Of a stretch of DNA of 64,000 bases, positions 45,208 to 56,849 are shown in pieces. Numbering within the stretch: the stretch's first letter is position 1; each line of letters begins with the position of its first letter. This DNA comes from Takakia lepidozioides. Taxonomy: Eukaryota > Streptophyta > Takakiopsida > Takakiales > Takakiaceae. A program made the translations under genes and the position numbers. The notes below the pieces were generated by a model. That model had not been told where the DNA came from, made no database searches, and saw only the letters and a list, made by a program, of their open reading frames with translations. The stretch is from contig CM060732.1 in the NCBI GenBank assembly GCA_030704615.1, positions 15,998,001-16,062,000 of the forward strand, read 5' to 3'.

Positions 45208-48200
45208 ATGTTATTTCGTCGCCGAATCGGCCATCATTGTCATACTTACCGGCTATGGAATCAAACCTCCCACCTTTATGCATGTAGCTTGAAACAATAT
45301 TTTCCACTTCAATGTGCGACTTCCAATCGTCGATGGACTCCGCATGGTGCCTGTGAGCCTTGGTCTGTCGCTATACTGAACCTCGCACTTGCCAACTCCG
45401 TGCGGTGTTCGATGGCTCCGAATTCCTACGCTATAGTTTGTTGTCCTCCGCAACTTGGGAGAGCCTGGATCCCAAACGAGGGAGGACTTTGCAGAGTGAC
45501 TGAAACTTACCTTTGTTCCAAATTCAAGCTCAAACCGGGCACAGTTTATTTGGAAGAAGAAAGGAAGGATGTTCCTGGACAGGTTGACGAGACCATTGTC
45601 GTGCTAGGTAACGACGGAGGTTGCGGAATCGAATGGCACGTTCCCCCATTAGACACCATCCTGTACCGAGCTGTGGGAATGCCCATTCCCTTTCCGAATC
45701 AGTCGCTGCCCACACCATCCACAAAGGAGTCCGGAAACCGACAGGCGGCCACTGCCAACAGAGAGGTATGCAACGATAATCATTCCCGACCTGGACCGTC
45801 AAGACCCTCCATAGCTTCTCGTGTGGACGTATTCGACATTTCCGACGAGGAAGATGATTGCATTGAGGTACCCATGTCCTCCACACGGTCGTTCAAATCC
45901 GGCATGGACGTCTCTGTCGGTGCTACGAATGTGCCCTCGAGCATAACTCCAACCCGGTCCATTGTGCAGCTCCTACGACATCACCTCGATGGTTCTCGCT
46001 CCGAGCTGGCTGCTCTCGACTATGCCAAATTCCCAGTCAGAAAGGTAACGTTTCTGCCTCCCGAAGTCGATGGCAATGTCATCTTCGAGTTTCCACCTGT
46101 TTCTTCTTCGTCAAACAAAGCCTCCGGGATGTTAACAGACATGGATCGAAAGCATGACGGACACCCCTGGTGTGTGACGAAGACCAGTAGCACGAAAATT
46201 GCTGATGGTGTTCGTGTACGATATGTCCTCTGTGCGGGGAAGTTGAGGTGCCTCAATCCCACCTGCTTCCACTTTCTCTCCAAAGGAGGGCGGAGAAACG
46301 AGACGGATTGGACTGGCACAACGCATCATCCATTCATTGTCTCCACCAAGCTCCTGCGGGTTCTTTCAAGTGTGCACATTGCAAAGAACCACCGACGTGC
46401 ATGTCCATGTGCAGAGCCAAGCAATATTACGTAATCCATTTGCTCCCGGACTTGACTAGAGCTTGCATACACGTTGGGGTCCACTGCCACCCCCTTGGTG
46501 AGAGGCAACATGCGTGAGGCTGTGCAGGAAGCACACGACATCATAAAAGAGGAGGTGAAATTGAGCCCCGGAGCCAGACCAAAGCAGATTCAGCTGAAGG
46601 CAGCCCACAAGATTGTTCTTGGCAAAATCATGTCTGAAGATGGTTCCGACCGAGAGCCCTTGACTGAAGACGAGATGCGTGACCTCTTGGAGTCCGTCTC
46701 GCACGTTTGTAGTCCGAATGTGCAGAATCACATCGTATCTTGCAAGCAAGAGTTCGGCAGGGGGTCGGACATGTACTCAATCCTGGAGGTGAAACGAATG
46801 ATTGGATATGACTACATCCAAGGTAGCAGGTTTCCAGGGCAAGGCAGCGAATCCGATCGTTGTTACATTTTCAAAATGTCGACGTGTGGGCCTGGGAGTG
46901 GAGTCGACTTGGTCACTCGCATGACAACTGGAAACTTGTCGAATGCTTGGGTGATGTTTGATCACATCAAGCGAATTACAAACCATCAGTGGGTGACTAT
47001 GGGTGCGCATGTTTTTGACTATCACTCCAAGAGGCTCATGACGATTGCAATCTGCGAGATGAAAGGGGAGGACACACAGTCCGAGATGCATTTGTGGGAG
47101 GGCATAACGAGCAGATGGCAAGGGCGGGATTGCCAGAGCCCAATTTCAGGGGAATCATGGCAGACAACGCTCAGGCCAACTGGGCAGCGGTGCGGCGTGT
47201 GTACGGTGAGGACCCCAATGTTCCAATGGAGGGGAAAGAGAGATCCTGTGGATTCCATTGGATGCAGAGTCTATCCCACTACACTACCAAATTTGTTGCT
47301 AGCTCATTTCAGGCTGAACACCGTGTCCTTTGTACGGCGTGGAAGGATGCACCCACATTTGATGACGCGGAGGTTAAGTTTGCTATCATCGAGGCTTGGT
47401 GGAACACGTCAGGTGCAGTGGAGACAACCAATCTGGGAGCATTGCACAGCTGGTTGGGGTGGTGGCATTTTCGGTATCGACAGTTCGGACAGTACATGCG
47501 GGAGGTAGGCTACTGTCAATTTCGTTCATTTGTCTTTCTGTTACGGACATTTCGATTGGTCCCTCACCATTGTTTGTGTCCTTCTAGGAGCGGTGCTTGG
47601 ATTCCGACACGGACATGCCGAACACGAATATGGCAGAATCGGTCCACTCCTCCTGGCGAGCGTCTTCTGCCGCACATCTGGTGGACGTAGTGACGGCCAC
47701 AACGGAGGACATCGACAGAGCAATCATGCAACAAGCCACGTACTACAAGTTCCTGAGCGGCAAACAATGGGGCTTTGGGCCGGACAGGGAGGAATTGTTG
47801 GTACGAACAGCTTCGAGGTCCAAGAATCCAGTGAAATGGGCGACAGCATTGCAAGAGAAGATCAAAGGGACGCCTCTGCACCGCAGAGGTGAACACCTAG
47901 AGGGGACGTCCGGACTCGCCCTGTCAGGCGGAGGATTGAAGAGGAACCCGGGTGCGAAGAGGATTCCTGGAGATCCGACAGGAACATTCGGACAACACCT
48001 CGAGGTCCCGTCATGTTGCCGCACAATGTGTCTTCCAGCAGTGGAAGCCCAAGAAATTCCAGATCGCCGTCGCCTTCAACCGGGGATTTCGTGCAAAAAA
48101 TTCCCACCGCTCCCTTGCCCCAGATTCCGCCCGCTGTTATGCAGTATGGCCAAGCCATTGTGGAGACGACTGTGTCTGCCTCACAGTAGAGAATTGCTCG

Positions 48201-48950
48201 CACAAAGCCGTCGTTTCGAGGAAGGTGTTCCGCAATTCGTGTGGATACACGGCAACGTTGTTTAGAGATGATAAGGAGGAATCCAGATGCGGCTGTCCCT
48301 GCTCCTACTTTTACAGGAAGATTTGTCCATGCAAAGTTTGCGGAGGCGACAACCACCCAGTTCTGGTTCTGCAGGCACGACATTATGACTTGCGTGTATG
48401 GAAAGCCCAAGTACGACATACAAACAATGCCAGAGGCTCCCCCGTGTGGCCGGTGGAACCAGGCTGCGATCTGAGTCAGGTTGAGGCCAACGCCCTTACC
48501 GCCGCAGGATTTTGGATGGTGCAGCGCACTGACGTCCCCAGAGAACCATTTCCGCTTCCACAGCCTCCACCACCGACCCCTGTGAGAGCAAGAACAATGG
48601 GACACGACAGCTCTAAGCATCCTACACACCGTTGGGGGAAACCGAAGAGGCGGCGACCTCCCTCAAAAGTGAACGAGACAAGGATGGGGAATGCACTTCG
48701 GATGAACTGTACAATCCAGAGCTCGACAGAAGTGCCCCCACCAGGATCCGGGCGTGTGTATCAGATGGCCACGGCGGGCTCAGCTGTTCGCAATGAGTGT
48801 ACACCATCACCATTTCAGAATTACCCACCTGCAATTGCACCGACTTCCAGATCATGGCGAACAAGGGGGCATCATACTGCCCTTGCAAGCATTTGTACTA
48901 CGTGTACCTAAAGAGACTCCGTTTGTAATTCCACAACTCAACACTTCATA
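45208..48950 (+). pseudogene. SWIM-type Mutator-like (MULE) transposase, copy B
   Basis: Best copy of the family. 45208-46434 has an unknown N-terminal domain, an acidic stretch (DISDEEDDCIEV) and the start of a Cys-rich region, completed in another frame as FKCAHCKEPPTCMSMC. 46474-47110 leads into the DDE core: MGAHVFDYHS (first Asp), then after a shift near 47100 GIMADNAQANW (second Asp), CGFHWMQ, and SGAVETTNLGALHSW (Glu). A GT-AG intron at about 47503-47588 joins MREV to ERCLDSD. The Pro/Ser-rich C-terminal half ends in the SWIM finger (CNCTDF, CPCKHLYYVYLKRL). Frame changes and one TAG at 48187-48189 (Trp in copy A) disable it. Confidence 0.83.
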
Positions 48951-49019
48951 CATGCACCAGGGTTGAGCCCCAGGAGGTTCACACTCTTCTGAATATGGAT
49001 CCAGGGGACCAGTGAGCTT

Positions 49020-49858
49020 GGCTTGCGGTCCCAATACAATGGTACGCCCATCCTTTTCGGATAGTATAACTGTACTGCTGCCAGTACCTCAGACTCTGAC
49101 CACAAAAAGGTTCGACATATGTCTTGCCTACCAGTAACCTGTTTTGCTCGAACTAAGATATTACTATATCGTTCACTTGTTTCCACGTGCATGTATTTTT
49201 GTATGTTGAGGGTTCATGTTTTTCTGCTTTCCGAAAACTTGCTTTCCTCATTCGACCTCCGACAAGGAAATGCGGCGCCGCATTTTCCAAGTATCGTCGT
49301 AGGTACTGGTAGAGGCGGCCTTCGCCAACACCAAACCGCTCCGAAATTTCGCACGTGCGAACCCTAATGCGGCACCTTATTTCCCAGTTCAGTTGCAAAC
49401 CTTTCCCGCCGAATACCCGAAGAAGACAGAATTGTGAAGTACTGCAGACTGTATTGGTGCAGACTCCATTGGTTCAATCGCGGCAAAAGGGTCAGCTTCA
49501 TTCCAATGTTAAGGCATGTAAAACCGCGGAATACTCTATACAGGCCAGTATGCGACGTCCTTTTGCAGTGGTATACTGGATTTCCCGTTGCACGGTCACT
49601 TATTTCCATGAGCGGATCTATAAAACCATGAGCGGACTTGTTACTGACGACATATCTTTGCCGCATTACATGATCTGGAACGTCCAAAAACGGCAAGGTC
49701 AAATTAAAAAACTATTATTTTAATACTTGTTTAATCTGCCGCATTTCCAAATTTGGAGGAGTCCGCTCATGAAATCCGCGTATCTTAGACTTCGGCTCAC
49801 CGCTCATGCGGCTCATGGCTCATGGCTCATGGTTTCTGCTCATGAAATAGTAAACCTC
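49020..49858. other. 3' flank of copy B; no gene seen
   Basis: The 3' flank shared with copy A runs to about 49115. One isolated H1 palindrome (GGAAATGCGGCGCCGCATTT at 49266-49285) follows. A GCTCATGG microrepeat lies at 49795-49850. No coding signal. Confidence 0.5.
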
Positions 49859-50711
49859 GTACTCAGCCTGCGCAGAACAATCAGTCATGACCTACAGCTA
49901 GTGTATCATGGGGGTGTTTCCTATTTGTTTCCCTTTTGGCATTCATGTTAGCTACCTTACCATTGATAATTAAGTACCAATTTGCTTTATCAATCTATTG
50001 GATTCCATCAACTCATCCATTCATTCCACAGCTTCACTCAGATCTCTCTACACAGTGTGATTGTATCGTATAAGTATCCGATTATGATTTATCAGGTGTC
50101 AGGCCGAAGCTATTGTGTCTCTAATCTGCTCTACAATATCACTACAGCTTTGCATATAACAAGCATCTACTCATCATCTCTCCATCTTCACTTCCGTTCT
50201 TCATCTCTGCCCGATCCCCTCTCCTGCATGACCAATAATTGCTTCCCCACCAGTGCCTCCAAGAATCCCCCCCAAAAAGCCCCTGCTTCTCCCTTTATCT
50301 TCCTACCCGTGGCTCTAACCGTTTCCCTCACTAACCGTCGTCCGTGAACTAACATGTTCATTTTGCAGGTGTTGTTCCCCACAGTCGTTCCCTTCCTGCT
50401 CTCCGTTCCCTATGGTCGTGACAGCTGTGTCAAGCTGTGACTGGCTGTGCGACTGTGTTTGGCTGTGTCGGGCTGTGACTGGCTGTGTCTGCTGTGACGG
50501 GCTGTGTTGGCTGTGTCGGCTGTGTCGGCTGTGACTGCTGTGACAACTGTGACGGGCTGTGTTGGCTGTGTCGGCTGTGACGGGCTGTGTAACCCCCCTG
50601 TACAGTGCGCTGCTGTCACCCCTAAGGCTCCTGTTGGTCTCAGTCTGTGCAAAATTAAGGGTACCCTATAGATCCCGTATAAGTGTCTAAGTCCCAGACA
50701 GTCCTCTAACA
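49859..50711 (-). repeat. 3' LTR of the younger gypsy element
   Basis: Inverted match to 36380-37261. It has the same CACAGCC minisatellite (as GGCTGTG on +), but with fewer units, which explains its shorter length (about 853 against 882 bases). Confidence 0.85.
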
Positions 50712-50731
50712 TTACCTCTTCCCCTCTTAAA
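50712..50731 (-). promoter_or_regulatory. Polypurine tract
   Basis: AAGAGGGGAAGAGGTAA on the minus strand directly precedes the LTR start TGTTAG, the usual primer site for plus-strand DNA synthesis. Confidence 0.8.
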
Positions 50732-50749
50732 AAGCCGTGTCCTCACGGT

Positions 50750-51989
50750 TTACTGATTGCGATTAGCAAACCTTTGTGAGTGAGCACCTTTCTGACGTTG
50801 AGAGTTTCGTGGCGGACTGTGTGTACGAGCCCGAGGTCTGTCTCTGGTTGACGGAGATGTTTGATCACTACCTGGATAAGTGAGGCCCTCTGGAGGCTGA
50901 TATCGAGGTAACCTTTCAGGCATAGGAGACCCCCGTCGCTTCTTCTCTGCCATCTGAATTGCATAGTCTTCTCCCATGTCAAAAGAATTCGGTGAAGAAA
51001 CAGTTGTATCAGAATCTTCATCGCCTCTCAGGTGTTTTAATTTTCGAACTTTTTGTGGAATCCTCTGGGGCATACAATGCTGTCCTACCATGTCTGGAAG
51101 TTTATATTTTACAACTTGTTGTAACCGCTGAACAGCAAAATTGGTGTAGACACTGAGCTCCTTGTCTGTCCAGGTGAGTGGGGTACCAATTACTGGTGCA
51201 GCGTGCAAGTATTTCCATGCCACATGTCCCTTATAGAAAATATCATCAATGCCGAATTTATGTGTTGACAAATTGTTCCAGGCCGCTTGAAACCATGAAC
51301 GAATTTGAGAATCATTTTGCATCATAACTTTTGCGTCATATAGGTACATATGAGGTGGCACCGAAGGTAATACCCAATGATCCCCACTGGAATAACTCAG
51401 AAAGCGCGCTTGCATCTTTTGTTGCTCAATGTGATAACGTACCAGAAAACAAGCAGCGTAGTATACCCGCATCCCATGACAATACTTGCTACCTCCTTGG
51501 TCTTGGTATAAATGAGTCCATGTACAACCTGGAAAGCATTAATTCCCTCAACATGGTACCTGCCTCGTGCCAGTACTGTGCAAAGTGATGATCCTCAATT
51601 GTTCGATTGTTCGGAAGAACTTTAGTCCTAGTTGTCACTGACAGCCAGATGCGCATGATTTGGTAGTAATGTGCGAATGACTGCGGAGGACTAAATTCTT
51701 TCCAAGCCAAATCCAACATGATGGGAATTTGGTTGAAGGGCATAATCATAGCCCTACTGTACTCCCTTGCAACTGGAGTTTTAGGTGGGTTAAAAGCAGC
51801 ATTGCCCCATACCTCAGGCTGTGGTGGCTGTGGTGTGGTTGTAGTAACAACAGGTTCAGCTACTGGTACAGTGACTTGTTGTGGTGTTGGTGGTACTGGC
51901 TCTTGTATCATTGGCATCTCCTGCACCTCCTGTGAAGACTGAAAAGCCAAAGTTCTGGCTTGTAAATAAGAAGCCATTAGCTGTTCCTG
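50750..51989 (-). pseudogene. C-terminal part of the gypsy 3' extension
   Basis: Two ORFs, 51977-51489 and 51472-50750, continue the extension through two frame changes: near 51980, where RVYIPQEQL leads into MASYLQ, and near 51490, where GSKYCHG leads into MRVYYAACF. The first has a Pro/Thr/Val-rich stretch followed by a helical domain (AREYSRAMIMPFNQIPIM, FAQYWHEAGTM). The second has an aromatic-rich globular region (WVLPSVPPHMYLYDAKVM, WFQAAWNNLSTHKFGIDD) and a basic, Ser/Pro-rich tail (PRARTHSPPRNSQRQKG) just ahead of the polypurine tract. No family is recognised. It is not an obvious envelope: I see no signal peptide and no transmembrane segment. Confidence 0.65.
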
Positions 51990-54958
51990 AGGGATATAGA
52001 CTCTTTTGTCGATGAAGTCAGGTCCTCCACTTGAGTCTGCAGTCCGTCTATATCCTCCTGTAACTCTGCTATCCTACTATAGACATTGTCTATAGTAGTT
52101 GTGGCAATGTTCTGCACTTGTAGTCTGAGCTCATTCATCTCGCTTTGGGTGAGCTTTCGTGGTGCTTTGCCCTCTACTGGCCCTTGTGCTAACCAGACCT
52201 GCATAAGGCTGTTATCCACCAAGTTGCTTGTGGTTCCCCTGAGAGTTTGCTCCTCTCTTAGCTTGTACACTTCTAACTGCTGTTGTAAAGCCTCCATGCG
52301 CTTCGCATGAGGTTCAACCAGATTCGCATATGCAGCAAGTAGATTATTAGCTTCCTTCCAAGCCTTGTTAGTGACCGTGATTTCAGTTCTATTGGCCATG
52401 AGCGTTTGTTGCAACTCCACGATGTGCTTCTCTTGATCAGCTTCAACCTGCCTGTATCGCTTGAAAGTATCTTCATTGCGACATATTGTATTCTTCATAT
52501 CGACAATGAGTTTCATTTGCTCAACATTCTCTTCTTCTACCTTCGTACATTTTTCCGCTTGACTGTTTATTTCTTTTGTAGATTGGTCAAGCATAGTTGT
52601 GAATGGAGCACATTGTATCGTCATCCTGTCATGCACTGTCTGCAACTCCGTATGTAGTGCATTCACTTCTTGCAACTTGCTTTCATGCTGCACCTGCATT
52701 TGGTATAGCAGTTGCTTATGTGCTTCGTGCAACTGGTCTTGCGCGAGGCCTGCCTCAATTAATTGTTCATTGGCCAGTTGCAAAACCGCTTCTGTATTCT
52801 CCAAGTCTTGCTGCATCTTGAGAGTGAGCTCTTCATCGACCTTGTTTGCACATTCAGTGGCTAGTCGAGCTTCAAACTCCTTCCTGAGTTCCTCTCTCAA
52901 GGCTGTCAATTGGGTAGTTGGAACATGGGATTTGACATAAGTCCCCAACAAATTAAGTGTCCTGGCTATGGAACTCATCAGCATTGCCTGTTGAGGGTCA
53001 TCATGGTGAGGTTGCTGCTGTTCCTCCTGATCCTCAACAGTGTGATGTCTCACGAATCACTCAGGCCATTGTCCCACCGGATTTTCTTCCTGAACCACTT
53101 CATCTATCACCGGTGCTACAGTGTCATGACCTTCTGCCTGTGGCACCTCCGACACAGGTGTGCGTATTATATGCACCTCAGGATTTCCCTTGGGCAACTG
53201 TTGCACCTCTGGAATCTCTGTCTCCTTGACCAGACCAGAATATTCATAGAGAAGGTCCCCCTTCTCCATTTCTGCCACTATCTGTTCTGTAGTTGGAATA
53301 TCTAACCCTTCTTTTTCCAAATCAATTATTTCTGGTTGAGCTACATGGACAACTTGTGACCTTGTGACAAGCCGATCAGCTGGCTGTGATGGTTGTGATA
53401 CTGAAGTAACTTCCTCCTCCCTCTCTGAAGGTCCTGCTTCCAGTAATAGCATTTCTCTGTGCTGCTGTGCCCCTTCCTGCACATGAGCTTGGGAAACATT
53501 ATCATGCGGAATCCGTGAAGCCAGTGGATCCGCCACTACAGTTTTTCCCCGTCTCTGCCTCTTAGTCTCGGGTTGCCCTGCTAGTCCACCCTCACTGTGT
53601 GAAGAGCCTTGCTCTTCCATTGCAGTGGTTTCTGGCTCAAACACTCACATCTCCTTTCTTTCTTGCGCATCAAGTATGCCAGAATCAAGAATTATTTGAG
53701 CAATGATTGGGCCAGACACTATGATAGGAGACTTTGCGGTAGTACCTTGTAATCTTTTCATCTCCTCCACCAGTGCGTTGTACATTATGTCCGCCCATTG
53801 TACCTCTTGTCCCTTCAGGGCTTTGAGTATTTCCTCCATGAAGGATCTGCTCAAATACTGTTGGTTCTGTTTCATGGCAATCAAAACGTTCAATACCTGG
53901 CCTACCTACTTTAGCCCTGGGTACACAGCCTTGGTACAAGCATAACCCTGAGTTTTAAAGAAACTCCCTTCTTGGAATAAGTCCCCTATTTGCAGTCTTG
54001 CCCTGTGTTCCTCCACATGCACCTGACCTGCTGGCAATCGAAACAATTGCTGGAGGTATAGGGGAGTAATCACTAATTCAACTCCCTTCACCGTTGTTGT
54101 TCATGTCCTTGGCTCAAAGTTCTGCAAAAATTGTAACATGTACTGTCTATGGTGTAATGTCCAATCTATGCTTTGCAATCCCTGCAATCTCAGCTCCTCC
54201 AGTATCTGTATCGCCTGTGGGGTAGCAATCGTTTGTTTCTGCAGAATTGTGGTGCTCTTCACCCTGATTTCCTCCATTCCTCTCACTCTCTTCATTTTAG
54301 ACTCACAGAACTGTTTTGGCTGTAACAACTGCAGAAATGCCTGTAGTGCACAAAGCATAAACGTATGGTTGCCACAAAAAGCTATGGGTAATTTCTTGTA
54401 AGCCTGTGGAGCTTGCAAGCATCGTTCAAGAGAAAAGCTCCGCTCTGTTCTTTCGTGTCTATGCCACTGCGTAAGTAATATTGCGAGCGTATAGTCTGTT
54501 AGTTCCTCCATAGTTTCCAAGCTATAGCATTGATGGTCTGTCCCGTCGAGACGCTCGTTACTCAGAACGACGTCGCCTCTTGCGCTCAATTTCCCTCCAT
54601 TTTCTTGTTCCTTTCTCTGGCTTTCTATTGGCTGTATCCGCTGTGACTGGATTTTAGATTTTATTTTCTTTAGTGGACTTTCCCTGCTAGATAGTTCACT
54701 AGGATCACACATGTGACAAGAATTTCGCTTTTCTGTACTTGCCGTTTGTTCCGTTCCCCTTTTTCCGTATTCATTAATGGGCCCGCCTTTCATCCATTTT
54801 GACGGCCGTTCTTGTCCTCTTTCTTTATGACACCTGTTTTTGCACTTCCTTCTCAGCTGTGTGTCGCGCCCTGACTTCCACGTGTCTATTTTTAAACTGG
54901 TTTCCGTCTTTTCTTCCGTCAGCCATTTTCCTGAAGTTATTGTGTGTCCACCTGTCAC
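51977..54958 (-). pseudogene. Long in-frame extension of Pol, with coiled coil
   Basis: A single frame, the same as integrase, runs through the whole interval with stops only at 54101-54103, 53906-53908, 53645-53647 and 53057-53059. The first 285 residues are basic and Lys/Arg/Gln-rich, with a Leu-rich helix (FMLCALQAFLQLLQPKQF). Next come a hydrophobic helix-rich part (SGPIIAQIILDSGILDAQ) and an acidic Ser/Pro/Val-rich region (EEEVTSVSQPSQPADRLV). The last 358 residues are Gln/Glu-rich with heptad spacing over most of their length, a strong coiled coil. No enzyme motif is seen. It could be a structural or envelope-position protein that has lost or never had membrane segments. Confidence 0.72.
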
Positions 54959-54994
54959 TGATTCTATGGATCGTGTAACCCAAGTGGGCTGTGT

Positions 54995-55262
54995 TGAGCT
55001 GTGACAGGCTGTGTCATACTGTGGTACGCTGTGATAGGCTGTGATGCACTGTGGTAAGCTGTGATAGGCTGTGACACGCGGTGGTAGGCTTTGATAGGCT
55101 GTGTTGTGCCGTGCTGGGTTGTGATAGGCTGTGTCACGTTGTGATGGGCTGTGATAGGCTATGTTTCACCTTGGTGGGCTGTGATAGGCTGTGCTTCGCC
55201 TTGATGGGTTGTGATAGGTTGTGTTTCGCCTTGATGGGCTGTGATAGGCTGTGCTTCGCCTT
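54995..55262 (-). repeat. 30-base coding repeat linking integrase to the extension
   Basis: On the minus strand nine tandem 30-base units encode decamers of the type STAYHSPSRR, NTTYHNPSRR and DTAYHNPARH, decaying toward DTACHSSTQP. All units keep the integrase frame. One unit has TGA at 55166-55168 where its neighbours have CGA (Arg). Confidence 0.9.
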
Positions 55263-56035
55263 GTCCGCCCGCCCTGGTCATATATGCTTGGCCTAGCGAC
55301 AAGTGCTCCATACTCCGTTGGTAACACTGGTACAGCCCGTGATTGCTCTTGCGTTTCAACATGCAAGTCATGCTGCAAGGGTTTGTCATGGATACCACTG
55401 TATCCCTTTAACTTATTGGCATTGACTCTTCCCAGCATTTCTTTGTTAATGGTTTGTAACATGGCGGTGTTGTTATCATACATCTTTTGTATGACATAAG
55501 GTCCTTTCCATGGTGATTTAAGCTCAGAAGCTTTAATCTTTCCTTTCTTCTGTAACCATAGAACCAAATCCCCCGTCTTAAAAGTCTTTAACTTGCCTTC
55601 ATCAAACTGTTCCTTTCTCTTCATCTGTATTCTGGTCATATTATCAGCTGCATCAGCACGTACTTCTTCCACATGGTATAATTCATGTTTCATGACCTTA
55701 ATGGAATCTTGCAATTCCATTCTCTTTCCCCATTCCGTTCTCATGGTAGGTAACAGGAATTCCACTGGAAGTCGGGCTTCCATACCATAAACTAATTGGA
55801 ATGGTGTATACTTAGTGGTGACTTTATATGCAGTCCTGTATGACCACAAAGCTGTCAGCAGCTTTGTATCCCAATCCGTTCTGTTTGCATTGACTATCTT
55901 AGCCAAGATAGTACATAGTATTTTGTTGGTAGCCTCTGCCTGCCCATTACCCTGTGGGTAATATGTTGTACTCTTTCTATGCACAATCATGAACTCTTTA
56001 GTCAACAACTCAATGGTCTTTTGACAAGTCCCCAC
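55166..56035 (-). pseudogene. Integrase C-terminal part
   Basis: Carries TIELLTKEFMIVHRKST, then YPQGNGQAEATNKIL with the Glu of the DDE triad, YRTAYKVTTKYTPFQLVYG, and the C-terminal SH3-like GDLVLWLQKKGK...SPWKGPYVI. It supplies what the + half lacks. After LKGYSGIHDKPLQ it passes without a break into the 30-base repeats. No chromodomain is seen. Confidence 0.88.
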
Positions 56036-56273
56036 TCGTCATCCTGTCGACCAGTTGGACGCCACTACCAGGTCTACACGTGGACATTTTGAATATGAAA
56101 CAACGATCTGCCTCAGTCCCTTGTCCTGGAAACCTACTTCCATGAATGTAGTCATATCCACATCGTCGCTTCACCTCCAGAATGGAGTGCATATCCGAGC
56201 CACGCCCAATTTTCTGTTTGCATGAGACAATGTGGTTTCGGACATTTGGTGAACAACCTCCCTCACAAATCAA
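56036..56273 (-). pseudogene. Internal fragment of a SWIM transposase
   Basis: The minus strand reads CSPNVRNHIVSCKQKIGRG, SILEVKRR, GYDYIHGSRFPGQG and STCRPGSGVQLVDRMTSGDLS, matching copy B at about 46710-46950 with several substitutions. It stops within a few bases of the integrase residues TIELLT. Confidence 0.88.
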
Positions 56274-56849
56274 TTATGCAATTCCACCACCATCATGATA
56301 GCTAAACCCCAGACCCATCAGTTACAAACACAAATTTCAAAAATGAGAGAACAAAAAGTTCCTGCTGAGCAATGGAACCTCCTCTTTCTGTTATTTGCAT
56401 GAAAAGTAAGCAATTTACCAAATGTTAATATCCTCTCAGAAACTCCCGGTCACAAGCACAGACTGCACATGAGTGAACATCTACAAATGTCTTCCCTTAG
56501 GTTTACGCGGAATACGTCAACAACGTCGACTAACATGCATTCCCCCCAGCACCTACAAGCCAGCGACCATCGTGTAATTAGGAATGGAACATAAGGAAAT
56601 AGCAAACACTATGAAATAATTCATTAACATAAATGAAACATATATGCCGCATGGATACATCAAGAACAAGGACAGCGAGGAGTGTAAACACTGCAATCAT
56701 GGAGGTGCTCGACAAGTTCTGCAAGTTCGAGATGTTCATAAAACCAACTTGAGTGATGACGTTCACAATGAAAAACAATGGAAGTCCGGTCTGACCCACT
56801 AGGATTTCCATAATGCAACATGCAAAGTGGGCATCTTATATGTGGAGTG
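56274..56849. other. Intergenic; no gene seen
   Basis: No recognisable coding or repeat structure. A hydrophobic minus-strand ORF at 56578-56811 has no family support. Confidence 0.35.

Larger units (their letters stand above)
49859..56035 (-). mobile_element. Ty3/gypsy element, 3' half, inverted
   Basis: Starts inside integrase at the residues TIELLTKEFM, exactly where the + strand half stops. It continues through the integrase end, a repeat linker, a long extension, a polypurine tract and the 3' LTR. The LTR is the same family as the one at 36380. The upstream neighbour is a transposase fragment (56036-56273). Confidence 0.9.

Noticed and set aside
36374-49862. GTACA and GTACG as target duplication of the split gypsy element
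   Set aside because: Only four of five bases match, and the same GTAC also follows the LTR inside the 5' half, so it is likely LTR sequence.
50750-54958. A retroviral-type envelope gene in the 3' extension
   Set aside because: No signal peptide, cleavage site or membrane segment is visible, and the frame is continuous with integrase.
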